A stretch of 64,000 nt of DNA from Rotaria sordida (Eukaryota > Rotifera > Eurotatoria > Philodinida > Philodinidae): positions 63,774 through 127,773 of the forward strand of contig CAJNOL010000305.1 of the NCBI GenBank assembly GCA_905250125.1, read 5' to 3'. Shown here piece by piece: positions 25,568-38,738 of this stretch (the stretch's first letter is position 1; each line of letters opens with the position of its first letter). The notes below the pieces were generated by a model. That model worked only from the letters and a program-made list of their open reading frames with translations. It had not been told where the DNA came from and ran no database searches. Made by a program: the position numbers and the translations under genes.

Positions 25568-26621
25568 CTATTTAAATCTATCTTCATTAAGATCAAGTTT
25601 CGTTATATCATCATTATTTTTAATTGCTTCAATAATTTTATTATATGTTTTTAATGTAAAACGATGAAATTTTAATAAATGTCTTTTTAATGAACTTTTA
25701 AAAAATGGTCTTTTACAATTAAAAGATTCCATTTTATTTAATGGACATCGAATAAGATGATAACGTTCATCAATAATATTAGTTTCAGATTGAAAAATAC
25801 ATGTTGTTAAAGGATTCAATTTATTAATTATAGCCTTTGCTAATGTATATGATAATGTTGTTGTTAAATGATGATAACGATGAAAATGTTTGAATAAATA
25901 AAGATCAGATGTTGTTTTATCCAATGAACATAAACGTAATTTATGTTTATTTGTTAAACCATATATACCAAGATGAGTTAAAGGACATTGACCACGAAGT
26001 TGTATAATATCATCATATTTTGTATTACTATTTAATCCATGAATATAATCAATATCGAAATCGATATCGGAGTCAAATGGAGAAAATGTTTCGATATCAT
26101 TTTTATTACTAGAAAAGAATGAAAAATCAACAATGAAAGTTTCTAAATCTTCAAATAGAAAAAGATAATTTTTTTAATTACATTTTCATTATAGTTTTAT
26201 CATGATTATATTCACGAATTTTTGATAAATATAATTTAATTTGTTCAATATCATATTGATATAGAAAAGCTTGACCATTTTTAACATCAGTTAAAAGTTG
26301 AAGTTTTTTTTTTATTAATTTTTGTGTTGAAATAACAAATTGAAATTGTTGTTCTAGTTCATTTAATTTATTATTATAATTTTCATTAATTATAGAGATA
26401 TCTTTTTGATATTTAGTATTCAAATTGTTTTTTATTTCTTCAGTTGAATTAATCAATTCATTTAATAATTCTTTAAGATTATTAAAAGATTTTTCATATT
26501 GAACAAGAAATAAATTTTTATGTTCAATCATATGTTCTTGACAAAGATCTAATTGACAATGATTTGAACATGTTGCTAATACTAAACGAGCACAAAATGG
26601 ATGTTCACAGATTTTAGACAT
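25568..26621 (-). CDS. B-box-like / coiled-coil / CPL-module protein, paralogue C
   Basis: Two exons (26621-26182 and 26108-25568) give 326 residues with a normal 73-bp intron. Finger: CEHPFCARLVLATCSNHC then CQEHMIEH. The coiled coil is well defined (about residues 40-145, for example NENYNNKLNELEQQFQ). An acidic linker (FDSDIDFDIDY) precedes module 1 (CPLTHLGIYGLTNKHKLRLC ... LFKHFHRYHHLT ... LAKAI) and module 2 (CPLNKMESFNCKRPF ... LKRHLLKFHRFT ... IIEAI). It has the clearest domains of the three. The second module has a short Cys-Cys loop, so it most resembles an ordinary C2H2 finger. I associate this architecture with large rotifer-specific families, from memory only. Confidence 0.78.
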
Positions 26622-29600
26622 AATTATGGGTATTTTTTGAGAAAATATCTATCCAATGAATTATATTTGAACAAAATGAATGAAAAAGATTGCGAGCGTT
26701 TGGAAGGAGGGCTGATGAGAAAGAAAACGGAAGTGACTTTTTTCGTTTCAAGATAATAGAGGTCACTAGTAATAAAATGAAATATAGAACGATGAATAAT
26801 ATCTATTATTAGTAAAGTTATATACTTTATCTAAAGACTTGATAAGTTACTATACAAGGTTCTGATGGTGGTTGATGTTAAGGTAGAACATATGTCCACC
26901 AGGGCTCCAGATAGAATAGAATAGGACGAAAAAATCGTCCCATGGGGTCAGTTAATTTAGTCCATCTCATTCCATGAAATTCGACTTTCATGATTTTCTC
27001 ATGTTCTTATTTCCATTTCTCTCTAGTTGTGATTGTTTAGATTAGTAAATTTCAGATTTTAACTTTTACACTATTCATATAAATCCTACTTGTTCTTTAT
27101 AAAAACAAAATAATTGATTTTGGAGTATCAGTACATTGTTGAACTTCAACGAATAATATACAGTGCGAAGTACAGTATTTATTTAGTACTTTGCGAGTTT
27201 ATTTTTTACTTTCTCAATACATAACTCGAATCAATATTTTGTGTGGCGATGATATATAGATCGAAAAGTCGTAAAATAGTCGTTCAAACGTTGTTATAAA
27301 GTCATATGATCATTTTTTTAACGAAACTTCAACATAAAGTCCCATTCATTCTCAATTCGCTCCAAAAAATGACGATTTTGAAGTGAGCACTCTGTTTTTT
27401 TTTGTTTTCGAGATTATAAAAACGAGTTGCAGTAGCAACAATGATTAGATCGAATGTTGCTGTCATCGTTCGAAGTTTCCGTCATATCGAAGATTAGTTA
27501 TTGAAATTTAAAATGTGTTCATCAATCTGGTGTTTTAAAATGAAACTTTAATCAATATGATTACATATAAATATAATTGATTTAATTTGACTTCTACTTG
27601 ATAAAAGTTGTTAAGTACTGCTGTAAAGAGTGTCTAATTTATCGTATCGTATTTCAAACCATTATATGTTACTTTCATTTTACTATAGAGTACTAATCGA
27701 AATCAATTCGTTGAATTGTTCGTGATCAAATTTTTATATTCGAAGAAATAGTTGCAACATGTTTTCAAAATGATATCTCTTAGAGGGAATATAAAAAATG
27801 AACTAATTTTGCAACTGGATATAGATTACAACGACATAATAATGAAAACCGTAGAAGAATATTATAGACGTTATGTCCCGTTTTTCAAACAAATTAATGA
27901 TGTTAGTTTCATGTTATTTTTCCTTGAGAATAGTGTGAGAACATGGATGCAAAAGATATTTTTTGTATTATATACTAGAATTGATTAAATTTTCATTTGA
28001 AAAAAAAACAACTGTTGCCAAAAATAACAACCATTTTACGTATATTTTTATTGGCATCGTATGGTACTAAAGTCTCAATTGAGAAGAAAAGAAAAAAGCC
28101 TGAAAATGTGCGACGTTCAATTTCTATTAACAATACTACTTTGTTAGTCTCAATTCTGTTCATTTCTGGTGAAAGTCTGTCAGAAACCTATCTCGAATCC
28201 TAGTAATACCTGTTTGTAGGATTTCTCATTATTGAACAGGATTCTTATCAGTACTTGTTCAAGTTCCTGCTCAGATATTTTTCCAAAATGAGGATGCAAG
28301 ATCCTACTAGGATTCACTCTCAATCCTATTCAAGATCCTCATAGCATTAGCGGATAGAATTCTGCTAAGATTTCATCAAGTTTTAGCCACAATCTATTCT
28401 ATATCTTAGTACAAGAATCCAGTCGAGAATTATAGTCATATCAGAGGAGGATCTTAAAAAGAATGATACAAGATTAGTCAGAGTTATAAACAAATAAATC
28501 GTAACATGTTTTGATTAGGATTCTGCTGCAAATTTTTCAGAAACTAGAGTTTTTAGATTCTTACAAAACAATACCACCCATGATCAAAATCGTGATAGGA
28601 AGATACAATAGTCTAGCTTGGATCTTTGAAGATTCGTGTCAAGATTTATAAATCTTTAGATCACAATATGAACTTTAATGCCAATCTTAAATTAAATCTC
28701 AATAGTGATAAATGGGAGGATTTTTGAATTTTCCACTGTGTTTTACTCCGAGTCTGGCAGAATTAAGAAGCCTACTAGGACTTTATCCTGGTCACGGTTG
28801 GATCTGTGTATAAACAAACAGAGAACTTATGGCAATATTCCAGAATTTTTTTATAAGCCTCCTAAACATTTATATCAAAATTGATACGAGATATAAATCA
28901 GAAAACATCAGGTTTTTTGAGCCATTCTGAAAAGGAATTTGAAAAATTATAGAATGTTATATAATTTCATTTTATTTATTGCACTAATTGTTTTCATTAA
29001 ATAGCTACTTTTAGTAAGAAACAAATCGATGGGTAAAACTTGTTCATAATTTGGATTATGTGTAGACAAAAAATTAGAAATAGATTTTTCTCAGGCGAAT
29101 AAGCTGATTGGTTTATAAACTAAATGTCTACAGAGCGATACTCAATGTGTTCATGAATATTCTTACTGACGAAAAAAAAATCTATTGCTTATTTTAGACT
29201 TCAAAATATTTTATATTAAATATATTTAACCGAATGTTTGGATAATCACAAGAAGCATACAACTAATGATTATAGTTACTTATGTTAAGAACAATAGGAA
29301 GCCGAAATAATCAATAAATTTTTATTAAATACTTTATTTTTACTGGATCTCATAGCTGTCATGAGGAAGAGAAAGTTGCATTGTATTGAGTTAACAGAAG
29401 AAAGCAAGTGCATGAAAAAAGTACAAGATCATACAAACAATCGCGAATATAGAAAGCAAATAAAGGACGATAAAATAATTGAAATCGAAATCAACAATCA
29501 CAAACATGAATATATCTTTCACCAAACAATGTTATCTAGCGAGAATTCAATTCTCGTATATCTGCTACCTTTAGTATAATCACACATTTATCGTTTAGAA

Positions 29601-30083
29601 GAGATTGATCAAAGATCCACTGATGAGCTAAACCTAATATATCGAGACCGGTCATAAGAACCATCTCGAAACGTCTTCAATAAAAATACAAACAATCGAG
29701 TAAAATATATTCACTTATAATCGAAAAGAAGAAATGGTCGGATCAATAAAAAAGAATGGCGTGTGTTCAAACAAAATAAAAGCAAAACCTATAACTATAA
29801 AAATTTTGTTGGCATGATTGAATCGTAATTTGCTGTTTGTATTTTAAATAAAATTTTAAGTATAAAAGTTTGAAATCGAATATTGGTCAAAAATATGATG
29901 AAGAAAAGTTTCATAAGAAATAAATTTGCAAGATATCGAAAATTTTTAATTCGTATTCACTGATATCCTTCAAAATAAAACCAAAGAATTGTTTACATAA
30001 TCAATTATTTATTTATTTGATCGTCTTTCAAAAAAAAAAAAGAAACATTCTCAATCGAACTTTCATTATCAAATACAAACACA
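26622..30083. other. Intergenic; diffuse repetitive tract, no gene
   Basis: About 3.5 kb between the leftward B-box/CPL cluster and the rightward coiled-coil gene, so it probably contains both promoter regions. Sequence at 28195-28450 is unusually rich in near-repeats of AGGATTCT and GATCCT and may be a decayed relative of the GATCTTAC-rich elements at 44-46 kb. Open frames at 27752-27988, 27997-28203 and 29361-29579 have no recognisable features. Confidence 0.55.
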
Positions 30084-33000
30084 ATGAATCATTCATCTCG
30101 TTCTAATGAACCATATCCTCATGGATGTTAGTTTCAATTTTAAAATATCTATCTACTATTATTTTTCTTTTGTTTTGTATTCAGATGTTCCATTTCAATT
30201 AGAACTTGGTAATGGTCTATTACATAGTGTTAATTATAAAAATCTTAATCGACAACAAGACAAAAATGATTATCATTCAAAATCTATTGAAATTACACGT
30301 AATATTAATACTAGAATTAATTATTTATCATTACCAGAACCACGATTACAACTTGTTAAACATCAACAATTACTTGATTTTAAAAATCAAATTGAAGAAG
30401 ATTTTTCTATACGTTTTCGATATATGAATGATAATGAATTAAATCAAATATTTTCTAATATAAATAAAAATGATACTAATCGATATATAAGAAGTTATCA
30501 TTATTTATATCAATGTGCACTTGAATCAACATTAAAATGTGTTGATATAAATGAAGAAATATCACAAATAAAATATTTAATAATATATAAAAATGAAATT
30601 TTACCTATATTAATACATAATCATAAATTAGCAAAACAAGAAAAAAAATTTTTATATAATATAGTAACAAAAACATGGAAAAAATTTGATGAACGTATAC
30701 AAAATGAAATAAATGTAGAATATCAACTTGAACAATTAAAAGAAGAACATCAAAATTTAATAAATATGAAAATAAAACAAGAACAATGTCAAACATTTTA
30801 TTTACAATTACATAATATTAATAATGATGTAACACATTTAAAACGAGGTTTTTATTTTGACATATGAAAATTCTTTTAAGAATTATCATTGTTTCTTTTG
30901 TTTTCTAGAAATTCAACAATTAACTGGTTATAAACGTACGTCGAGAATTTTTTCTTATAAAATCTTGTCTTTTATCATTAGAAGTCGGTCATTTCTGATT
31001 ATCGTCCGCTGTGTATAGTTTTTATAGACAATTAATGAAATAACTTGATATGAACGGGACAAGCTCTTGTATTTAGTCTTTAGTTTCAAATACTTTTTCA
31101 CCATTATTTATGAAATCAAAACATCTTGCTGTAACATTGCAGTCCATTTAGTGATTAACGTGTTCCTTCATAAATGCTCAATTAGATATGGATACTTCCA
31201 TAGGTATTCAACCACAAAAAACACAAAGTTCTCAGAAGATTTTTTCGTATGTAAAGCTCATTACGCTGATCATTTTGATAGAAAAACATATTCAAATTTA
31301 CTCAATAAATCATGGTGCTAGGACTAAAATACTCAAGAATTTCGGCTACTTCTGATTGCTATTGAGTGGTAGTTGGCGTTTTCGAGTATTTTGACCTTAA
31401 CACCATGATTTATTGAGTAAATTTGAATATTTTTTTTTACCAAAATGATCAACACAACGAGCATTACAAAGTTCTACAAACGAAAAAAAATCTTCTGAGA
31501 ACCTTGTATTTTTCGTGATTGATCGCCTCTGAAAATATCTATCAAAAATACAATTCATAAGCATTTTGTTGTTGATAGAAAATATAGAAGCGGATTTTTT
31601 CCTAAAATCAAATAATTTAAGTACTACCGGTCTATGATATCGATCTCAAGATATTATGATTAGAGTTATGTTAAATTTAAAACCCAAATATTTAAATGTT
31701 TTTGCTTTGAAAATTTAGATTTTGATGCTTTAGTATTACAAACATGCATTTTATTTCAATATAAAATCATAATAAATTCTTTAGCTATATATCGAAATTT
31801 TAAATAGAATAAAACGTTTTTCATTAGTAATTTCTTTTAAAATTTCATTATTTTCAGGTCAATTACAAGATGAAATACATGAAATAAAAACTCGTTGTTC
31901 TCATAATTTGCTTCAACTTGATTTTCTTAAATCAAACATTGTTCGAACTCATACAAATGAATTAAATAATCTTCAATTAGAACGTGATTCATTAATAACT
32001 CAAACTGAATTAATAAAATATAATTTATTCGAACAAACTCAACAATATGATAATATACTTAAAAATTATCGTGCAAGTTTAAATAATTTTCGTTTAACAT
32101 TAATTGAACTTGAACAACAATTAAAACAACAAACAGATAATGAATTATTTCATTTACAAATATCAAATTTATTTGAAGATCAAACAATTGATGATGATAT
32201 TAATAAATTAATATTAATATTAGAAAATAAAATTGATGAAAAAAAATTAATAAATATTCAATTACAAAAAACTATTGATGATTTTCAAGAAAATATTGTT
32301 AAACAAAAACAATTATTAATAAAAAAAGAACATTATTATAAAACAATGGATCATAAGGACCAACAACTTAATGATAATATTAACGTAAAGAATTTTCTAA
32401 CGCATTCTTTTTTTTTTGTAGAACTCACATATATGTTTTTCAAAGAAAAATATAATTTTTGCAGCTTCTTCCTCTCATAACAATCGAGGACAACAGGTGT
32501 CAGACTTCTTTTTCAGAGTCCTTTAGTAACGGGAAAAGGTGCTGAATGATAATAACGACAAGGTTTAGACTATTCTGTAATATTCCAAAGTTCCTCTCCA
32601 AATTTGAAAGGCTGGAATACATTTGCGAATGTTTTATATAGTGCAGTTTTTGATTTTCATGCAAATAACAATCTGTATTGAAGATTTCAAGGATGATGAG
32701 TAATGATGTATTGATTTATCACAGCCGTCGTATGATCAACATAAAAAGCGTAAACTGATCCAATGATGATTTTAAGAAGTAGTCAATATCAGTATTTCTA
32801 ATCTTATTGAGATATATAACAGTGCGTTGATACATGCATTAGATAGAATGAATATATACAACAGGCTTGTTTGCCAATTAAAACAATGGTTAAAATAATA
32901 ATGTTAAATTAAGAAAAATGGAAAACAACGAGTGAATAGCAATAAGACAAATCATTTTTTCAACGATCAACTAACCTTAGAAAATAACTATAGTTTGTTA

Positions 33001-36000
33001 GAGATTTTTCACTTTATGTATTTTGTATTTGTATAATGAAGCTAAAAAATATATGTGAATTTCAAAAGAGCTACACTGATAAGTTTTTATATCTTTTCTT
33101 CTTATAGATCTATCGTGAAACATATAATCAATTAAAAGTAATTCATATTCTTATTAATTTTTATTTATTATTTTAATATTACTTTAGATTGAACGTCGAA
33201 CAATTGAACGTCAATTAACATTAAAATTAAAACAATATTCAAATGATGATCGTCTTCATCATACATTAATTCAAAATCATGATTTATTATTAACTCGAAA
33301 AAAATTAGAACAAATACGTATGAATACATTGAATGAACATCTTTATCCATTAATTGATGAAAATAATCAATTAAAAAATCAACTTGAACATCTTTATCGT
33401 CAATATACAGAAATAAATCCAAATAATTTACGTGAATTACGACAAAAAATTATTCGTCTTAGACAAATTCATCAAACATTTATTCAACATAAACTTATTT
33501 ATGAATATACAAAAAATAATTATCAAAAAATTCATGAACAATTACATTTAAAAACTAGTCGAACTACGATTAGGATAAATAATATTTTAAAAAGAATTGA
33601 ACAAAATAATATAGATTTTAAAAATAATTATGAACATATTCAAATACTTGGTAAATATTTTTCTTTTCTTTTTCTTTTGTTTAAAATTTAAATTTGAATT
33701 ATAGAAAATAAACTTAGTGAAGAACAAGATCATTATCTTCAATCGAAATATTTATTAACAGAAATGAAAAATCATTCAGAATCATATCAAACTAAACAAC
33801 ATTTAATACAAATGCAAATACAAGTTACATTAAATAATACTAAGTATATCTATTAAGATTTATGTTTAGTTCTTTTCCATGTATTAGAATGATGAAGATA
33901 TGAATTTATTTGTGTCGATTTTGACTCTCTTCAAACTCGATTGAAATTTGAGTAGACACCTTGGCCTTGAAGTCTTATGAAGCTTTGAGAATACATTTTA
34001 TTCACGTAAAATCTACAAGAAAATTGAAAGATTTAGATATTCTTTAATATATTTGTAAAGCAGACCGTAATACAAAGATATCTAAAAGTCTTATGGATAG
34101 GCGCTCTTTATAAAATTTACCAATTTAACTATCTTATTTTTGGTGGTTTGATGTTAGCAGAAATGTTAAATTTTATTCGAAGAAGAAGAAAAAAAAATAG
34201 AAACTTCGGTCATGAAGTCTCTTTATTTGAAATTCACTGTTTTTCTTTCGGCTTAAACTAGTTTGTTGCGCTGATAGCCAAGTAAGAACTGAATAAATTG
34301 TATTGGTGTATTTTATTCTTATCGTAGGCTCTAATTATCAGCAAAGTATGAGTTGAAATCGACAATGTTATTTGACAATTAATTACTATCTTCTTACTGT
34401 TCCGATCTTGCTGGTTTTGTTCGACATGCACCAGAGATATACACTAGCTGCGTTGAAGCGGTCGTATTGTCGAAGAAATTTTGGGATGCAATGGCTGAGC
34501 AGTCACTTCGCCCTCGTCTCTCTTTTTATTTGTTCGCCGAGGAGTTGTACCTTAATCAAACCAACTGTTAAACTCTATTGCCAAGAGTTTATAAAGAAGA
34601 ATGTATATCAAACGCTGAAAAATTACGAGAAGAAATTTAATTGTAGACAGACTTATTCTTTCTAAGATATCGTTTATTTTATTACTACATTTCATACTCA
34701 TTTATTAAATTTATAAATTAAATCATAATCAATATTGATTAAAAATTATCCTGAGAACAGATCGACCTAACTTAGAACTTAGTGAATTTTATTGTGGTAA
34801 ATATAATAATTAAATTCACCTTAAACTGAAATATTCGCAAATTTAAGTATAAAATACGTTAAGATGGCAATGAACACTCTATAACTATATATATATTCGG
34901 TTATATCTTGCCTAATTAAATATTCGTTCGTAGTATTTTCAACTTTATGTTGTTGTTCCTAAGTAAATGTTCAGAAGTGAAGCATTACTTTTAAGAAATA
35001 TTATAGAGCAACAAATATGAAGAAAAAAATGATGAAAGAATTTCAGTTAGGGTTAAGCGCAATAGCTCTGCACTTGTTGAGTAATGAGGGTATGGAAAGG
35101 TTGCGCAGCTAGTCGAGAAGACTTTAGGCGGTATCCATCTCCACACTGTCCCCACCTTGCTTTTTAGGCACGATGCACGTCTCTGATATGCACGATCAAA
35201 ACTACGTCATTTGATCAAAGTATCTCGAGATTTTTAAATGAAAGATTGATTTTTTATGTACATTCCGATAAATGTTTAATAACTCAAGCAAACGTTTTTC
35301 TTTCGATTCTCTACATTAGGATCTCGGTCCATGTCTATTCATACAAAAATGTTGAATTTCTTGTTGAACTAAATTATCAAATAAATGATGTATAATAGTA
35401 TCTTGAACTAATAAAAACTCACAGAATATTTTTTTTATAAGAATTCAAGACCACGAAACTGTATTGTTCTTGCAGGTCTAAGATTAAAGACTAAAGATTT
35501 TAGTGCATTTCATTTTTTTTTTTAATAAAAACCGACTCGCTTATTTAGACATTCTCAATATCGTTCAAAATATTTTACTGAACAATTATTCATTTATCAT
35601 AAAGATTTAGTTGAACAACAAAAATCTTTAAATAAATTACGCGAATTTCATTCTGTACTTAAAGAACAAGATGAAATTAATTTAAAAAAACTCTCAAATA
35701 TTTACATTCAATTTATTAATCATCAAAATGAATATAAAATTGCAGAGAAATCTCTTCAACAAATAAATGAAGATTTAATAAAATATTTAAAAGTTCGATC
35801 AATCTTAGGTCGTATGGTTGTACGACGAATAAATTTATGTCAATTATTATATAAAAAATTAGCTCGATTTGATGAATATATTCATCAACGAGAACAAAAT
35901 ATTCAAATTATTTCTAAATGTATTAATTCATTAAAAACTCAAATTCGTCAAACTCGTGATCACAATAGAAAATTTATAGAAAGAAAAGATAAATTTCAAC

Positions 36001-37586
36001 TTGAGGTAAATTATCATTAACTTAACTCGAGCACCACCATTTTTAGGACTATGATTTGTTCTCTACCCGAGGGTTCATGCGGACTGTAATTAATAAAATA
36101 AATATAGAATGCAAAGCTGTTAGTAGTTAATCATAGACATGTGAAGACTCTAGACAAGACTTGATTACAAAAAGAACAAACAGAAAACAGTTAATTTGAA
36201 CTATATTTATCTAGTCTTTTGTCATGATCTTATCATTCTCTATTTTTAAGGCGTTTGAAATCATGATTTATTATTCAGTATTCACATATAATTTGAACTG
36301 CCGCCCTATCATAAGAGGAACAAGTGCATATGACTGACTGATGTTATCAATATACTGTACTAAAGAAGAAACTACCCGAACTGATACTCGCCATTTGAGA
36401 TCATATCGAATTCACAGATAGATCGCAGTGAGAATAGCAAAAGTTTAAAATGGTTCGTCCATATGGGTCTTTGTTGCCGAGTTCTGCTTGATTTAGTGGA
36501 TTTTCGATTCATTTGTATTAAGTAGTTCCCAAAAACTCGTATAACAGAATTTCGATCTAAAATTTTGCCTATAGATAGGTCTAATGACTCTTAGAATATC
36601 TTAAAAGTTTTAGCTGAAAAGAATATTCCTGCGTCAAGGTGTTGAGTTTCTATAAATAGCTCTTTGCCACAAACATGTCACAAAAATCGAGTTCACTTGA
36701 AAATTCAATAACTCGACGAAGGAACATTCTTTTCGACTGAAACTTTCAGAATATTCTAAGAGACATTAAATTTATCTATATGCAAAATTTTGGACCAAAA
36801 CTGCATTATTCGATCTTCCAGAAAGTACCTAAAAACGGATTAAAAATCCAGTAAACCGACCATAATTCGGCGCTAAAGATCAATGGGGACGAACCCGTTT
36901 AGGTTTTTGCTACTGTCACTGAGATCTGTCTGTGAGTCCAATATGAGCTCAAATAGCGGATGTTACTTGACCTGCACAAACCTAAGATGGTTTTGTTTGA
37001 ATTAATTTTAAAAACTTAGGTTGTAAAAATTCATATTGATAAAATGCTTGATCATTCACATGAAAAACAAAAATTACTTACGAAACAAATATTTCAACGA
37101 CGTTTTTATAAAAAACAATCATGTTAGTTTTCTTTTTTAGTTTATTTTATTAAAAGAAAAATTTTCTTTTTTTTTTTTAGTCAATTCTTTACCATCCGAA
37201 GAAATAACTTATTTAAAAAACAAACTTTATATAATAAAAAATCGTTTTATAAAAATAATTTGTCGTGGAATTATTTGTAATTTAGTTCTTATATCAATTC
37301 AACAAGAATTTTCAAATCATTTCGAGTATTATACATTAAAAACTCGTAGAGAAAATTATATAAATTTAAATTTTATACGAACAAATCTTTATCAATTAAT
37401 GCGTCAATTAAAAGCAAAAACAGCTGAAAATAATATGCTTATTGATTATCAATGTTATTTTCAACTAATTCATACAGATACTATTCAACAACTTTTACAA
37501 TGGAAAAGTAAATTTAAAAAATTTATTTTATTATTATTTTTTATTTAAAATTCTATTTAGATTTCAATTCAACAGATAATTTTTAA
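30084..37586 (+). CDS. Large coiled-coil protein, family unidentified
   Basis: Eleven exons: 30084-30126, 30185-30847, 30909-30935, 31858-32384, 33108-33137, 33188-33650, 33705-33843, 35549-36005, 37020-37122, 37181-37507, 37561-37586. They total 2805 nt and 934 residues, with every phase consistent. The N-terminus (PHGYVPFQLELGNG) is not coiled. From about residue 60 to the end it is almost continuous Gln/Leu/Ile/Lys-rich heptad-like helix (LEQLKEEHQNLINMKIKQEQ, RQKIIRLRQIHQTF, QREQNIQIISKCINSLKTQI). No membrane segment or catalytic motif is seen. Length and all-helical make-up resemble axonemal or centriolar CCDC proteins (CCDC175/CCDC178 class), but no diagnostic motif supports a name. Four introns are long (0.7-1.7 kb), and two of them host hairpin elements. 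Confidence 0.8.
31207..31520. mobile_element. Hairpin (foldback) element in an intron of the coiled-coil gene
   Basis: Two inverted arms of about 140 bp (31207-31351 and 31380-31520) around a loop of about 28 bp. Shared blocks include TTCTCAGAAGATTTTTT, GATCATTTTG and ATTCAAATTTACTCAATAAA, mostly identical with small indels. No coding potential. It looks like a non-autonomous foldback or MITE-type element inserted in intron 3. The 84-codon open frame at 31067-31321 overlaps it and is not a gene. Confidence 0.75.
36387..36962. mobile_element. Long imperfect hairpin element in an intron of the coiled-coil gene
   Basis: Inverted arms of about 250-260 bp (36387-36640 and 36700-36962) with a short loop. 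Matching pieces occur in order along both arms, for example AGCAAAA, GGTTCGTCC, AAAATTTTGC, ATATAGATA, TCTTAGAATAT and AAAAGAAT, at roughly 75-80% identity by eye. It is older than the element at 40934. It lies in the 1-kb intron between 36005 and 37020. Confidence 0.7.
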
Positions 37587-38738
37587 ATTTCATCATTCTT
37601 CTCTTTTTTTTTCCTGCTCGCTTGTTTAAATGATTTAATTAAATAAAAATCTTCCTACCAAATATAAAACATCTGATGATAATAACAACATTTGATAATT
37701 GATTTATGAATCTTTTTTTTTCTTTTACTATACACTCAATGTCTCGTATGTTTTATTCATCGTTTGACTTGAATGATTCGCTACATATAATTCAGTAGAG
37801 TACAAGTTCAATTATCAGTTAATGATATAAGACAAAAAACAGTGCATTTCAAGACTTAAAAAGATTTTAAAGGAGTTGATAACATTTCAAGAGTGGATAG
37901 AATCTGTTGTTTATTTCTTGTGATGATGTTAAATGCCAGATAATATACAATAAAGAAATGTACTTAACATTTTATATTAAAAAATTCATTTAATTACTTT
38001 AATTGACAAAATAAATTTTATTTCTAAAGAAAAATGGAAAACAAAAATATAACGAGCTATTGATTTAATTGTTTCTTTAATTTCTTACACATTAGTATCT
38101 TTGGATAAAAAAAAAAAATTTTTTTTTCTCGAATGAAATTAGTCGTCTAAATAGCATGTCTGTCTAATTTAATTAGAGAGATTCATCGAACTAGAAAATG
38201 ATCTTGCTATTTTTTTATATTTATTTGTTCAGTGCACACAGTACGAAAATACATTTGCCTGACATTCATCCCATCCGTTGGATTAAATCTAATAGCAAGA
38301 ATTTTTCAATCGAATGGCTTATCGTACATACACTGGCGTTCTATGCCCCTGAATTTTCCATTTATTACAACTTAAAACTTTTTCTTACTATTATCTTGAA
38401 GAATTTCATACACATCAGGTCCTACAGATGTCACTAGTTACGAATGAAATAACACCATTAGTTTCTTTTTTGAATATTTTTCAAATTAGTATGATTTTTA
38501 AGTAAATCCAATTTCGTATTATTGAAGAATAATCTATGGTATGAATACGATTAATATTTCTTTACAAAACAAAATAAATAGTGTTAATATTCTATTCGTT
38601 ATATGTTCTTCCAATAAACATCTTTGGAAATAATGTGTTATGTTTGGGAAACATGTATTTTGGGAAAAAAAACCATAAGAAGCTTGAACTAAATCACTTT
38701 TCTTTTATTTTCTAGTTCTTAATATTGAATCTTAACTC
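37587..38738. other. Intergenic between the coiled-coil gene and makorin
   Basis: About 1.15 kb holding the 3' end of the coiled-coil transcript and the makorin promoter/5'UTR. The 79-codon frame at 38198-38437 begins hydrophobically but has no homologous look and no splice partner, so it is not called. Confidence 0.6.

Noticed and set aside
31067-31321. 84-codon plus-strand frame in an intron
   Set aside because: It lies largely in the left arm of a hairpin element, so its openness is incidental.
34372-34665. 97-codon plus-strand frame inside the 1.7-kb intron of the coiled-coil gene
   Set aside because: It is slightly GC-richer, but the peptide shows no domain and splicing phases work without it; possibly a repeat fragment.
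35045-35190. GC-richer patch that at first resembled a tRNA-derived SINE head
   Set aside because: No convincing A/B boxes or cloverleaf could be drawn, and there is no poly-A or microsatellite tail.
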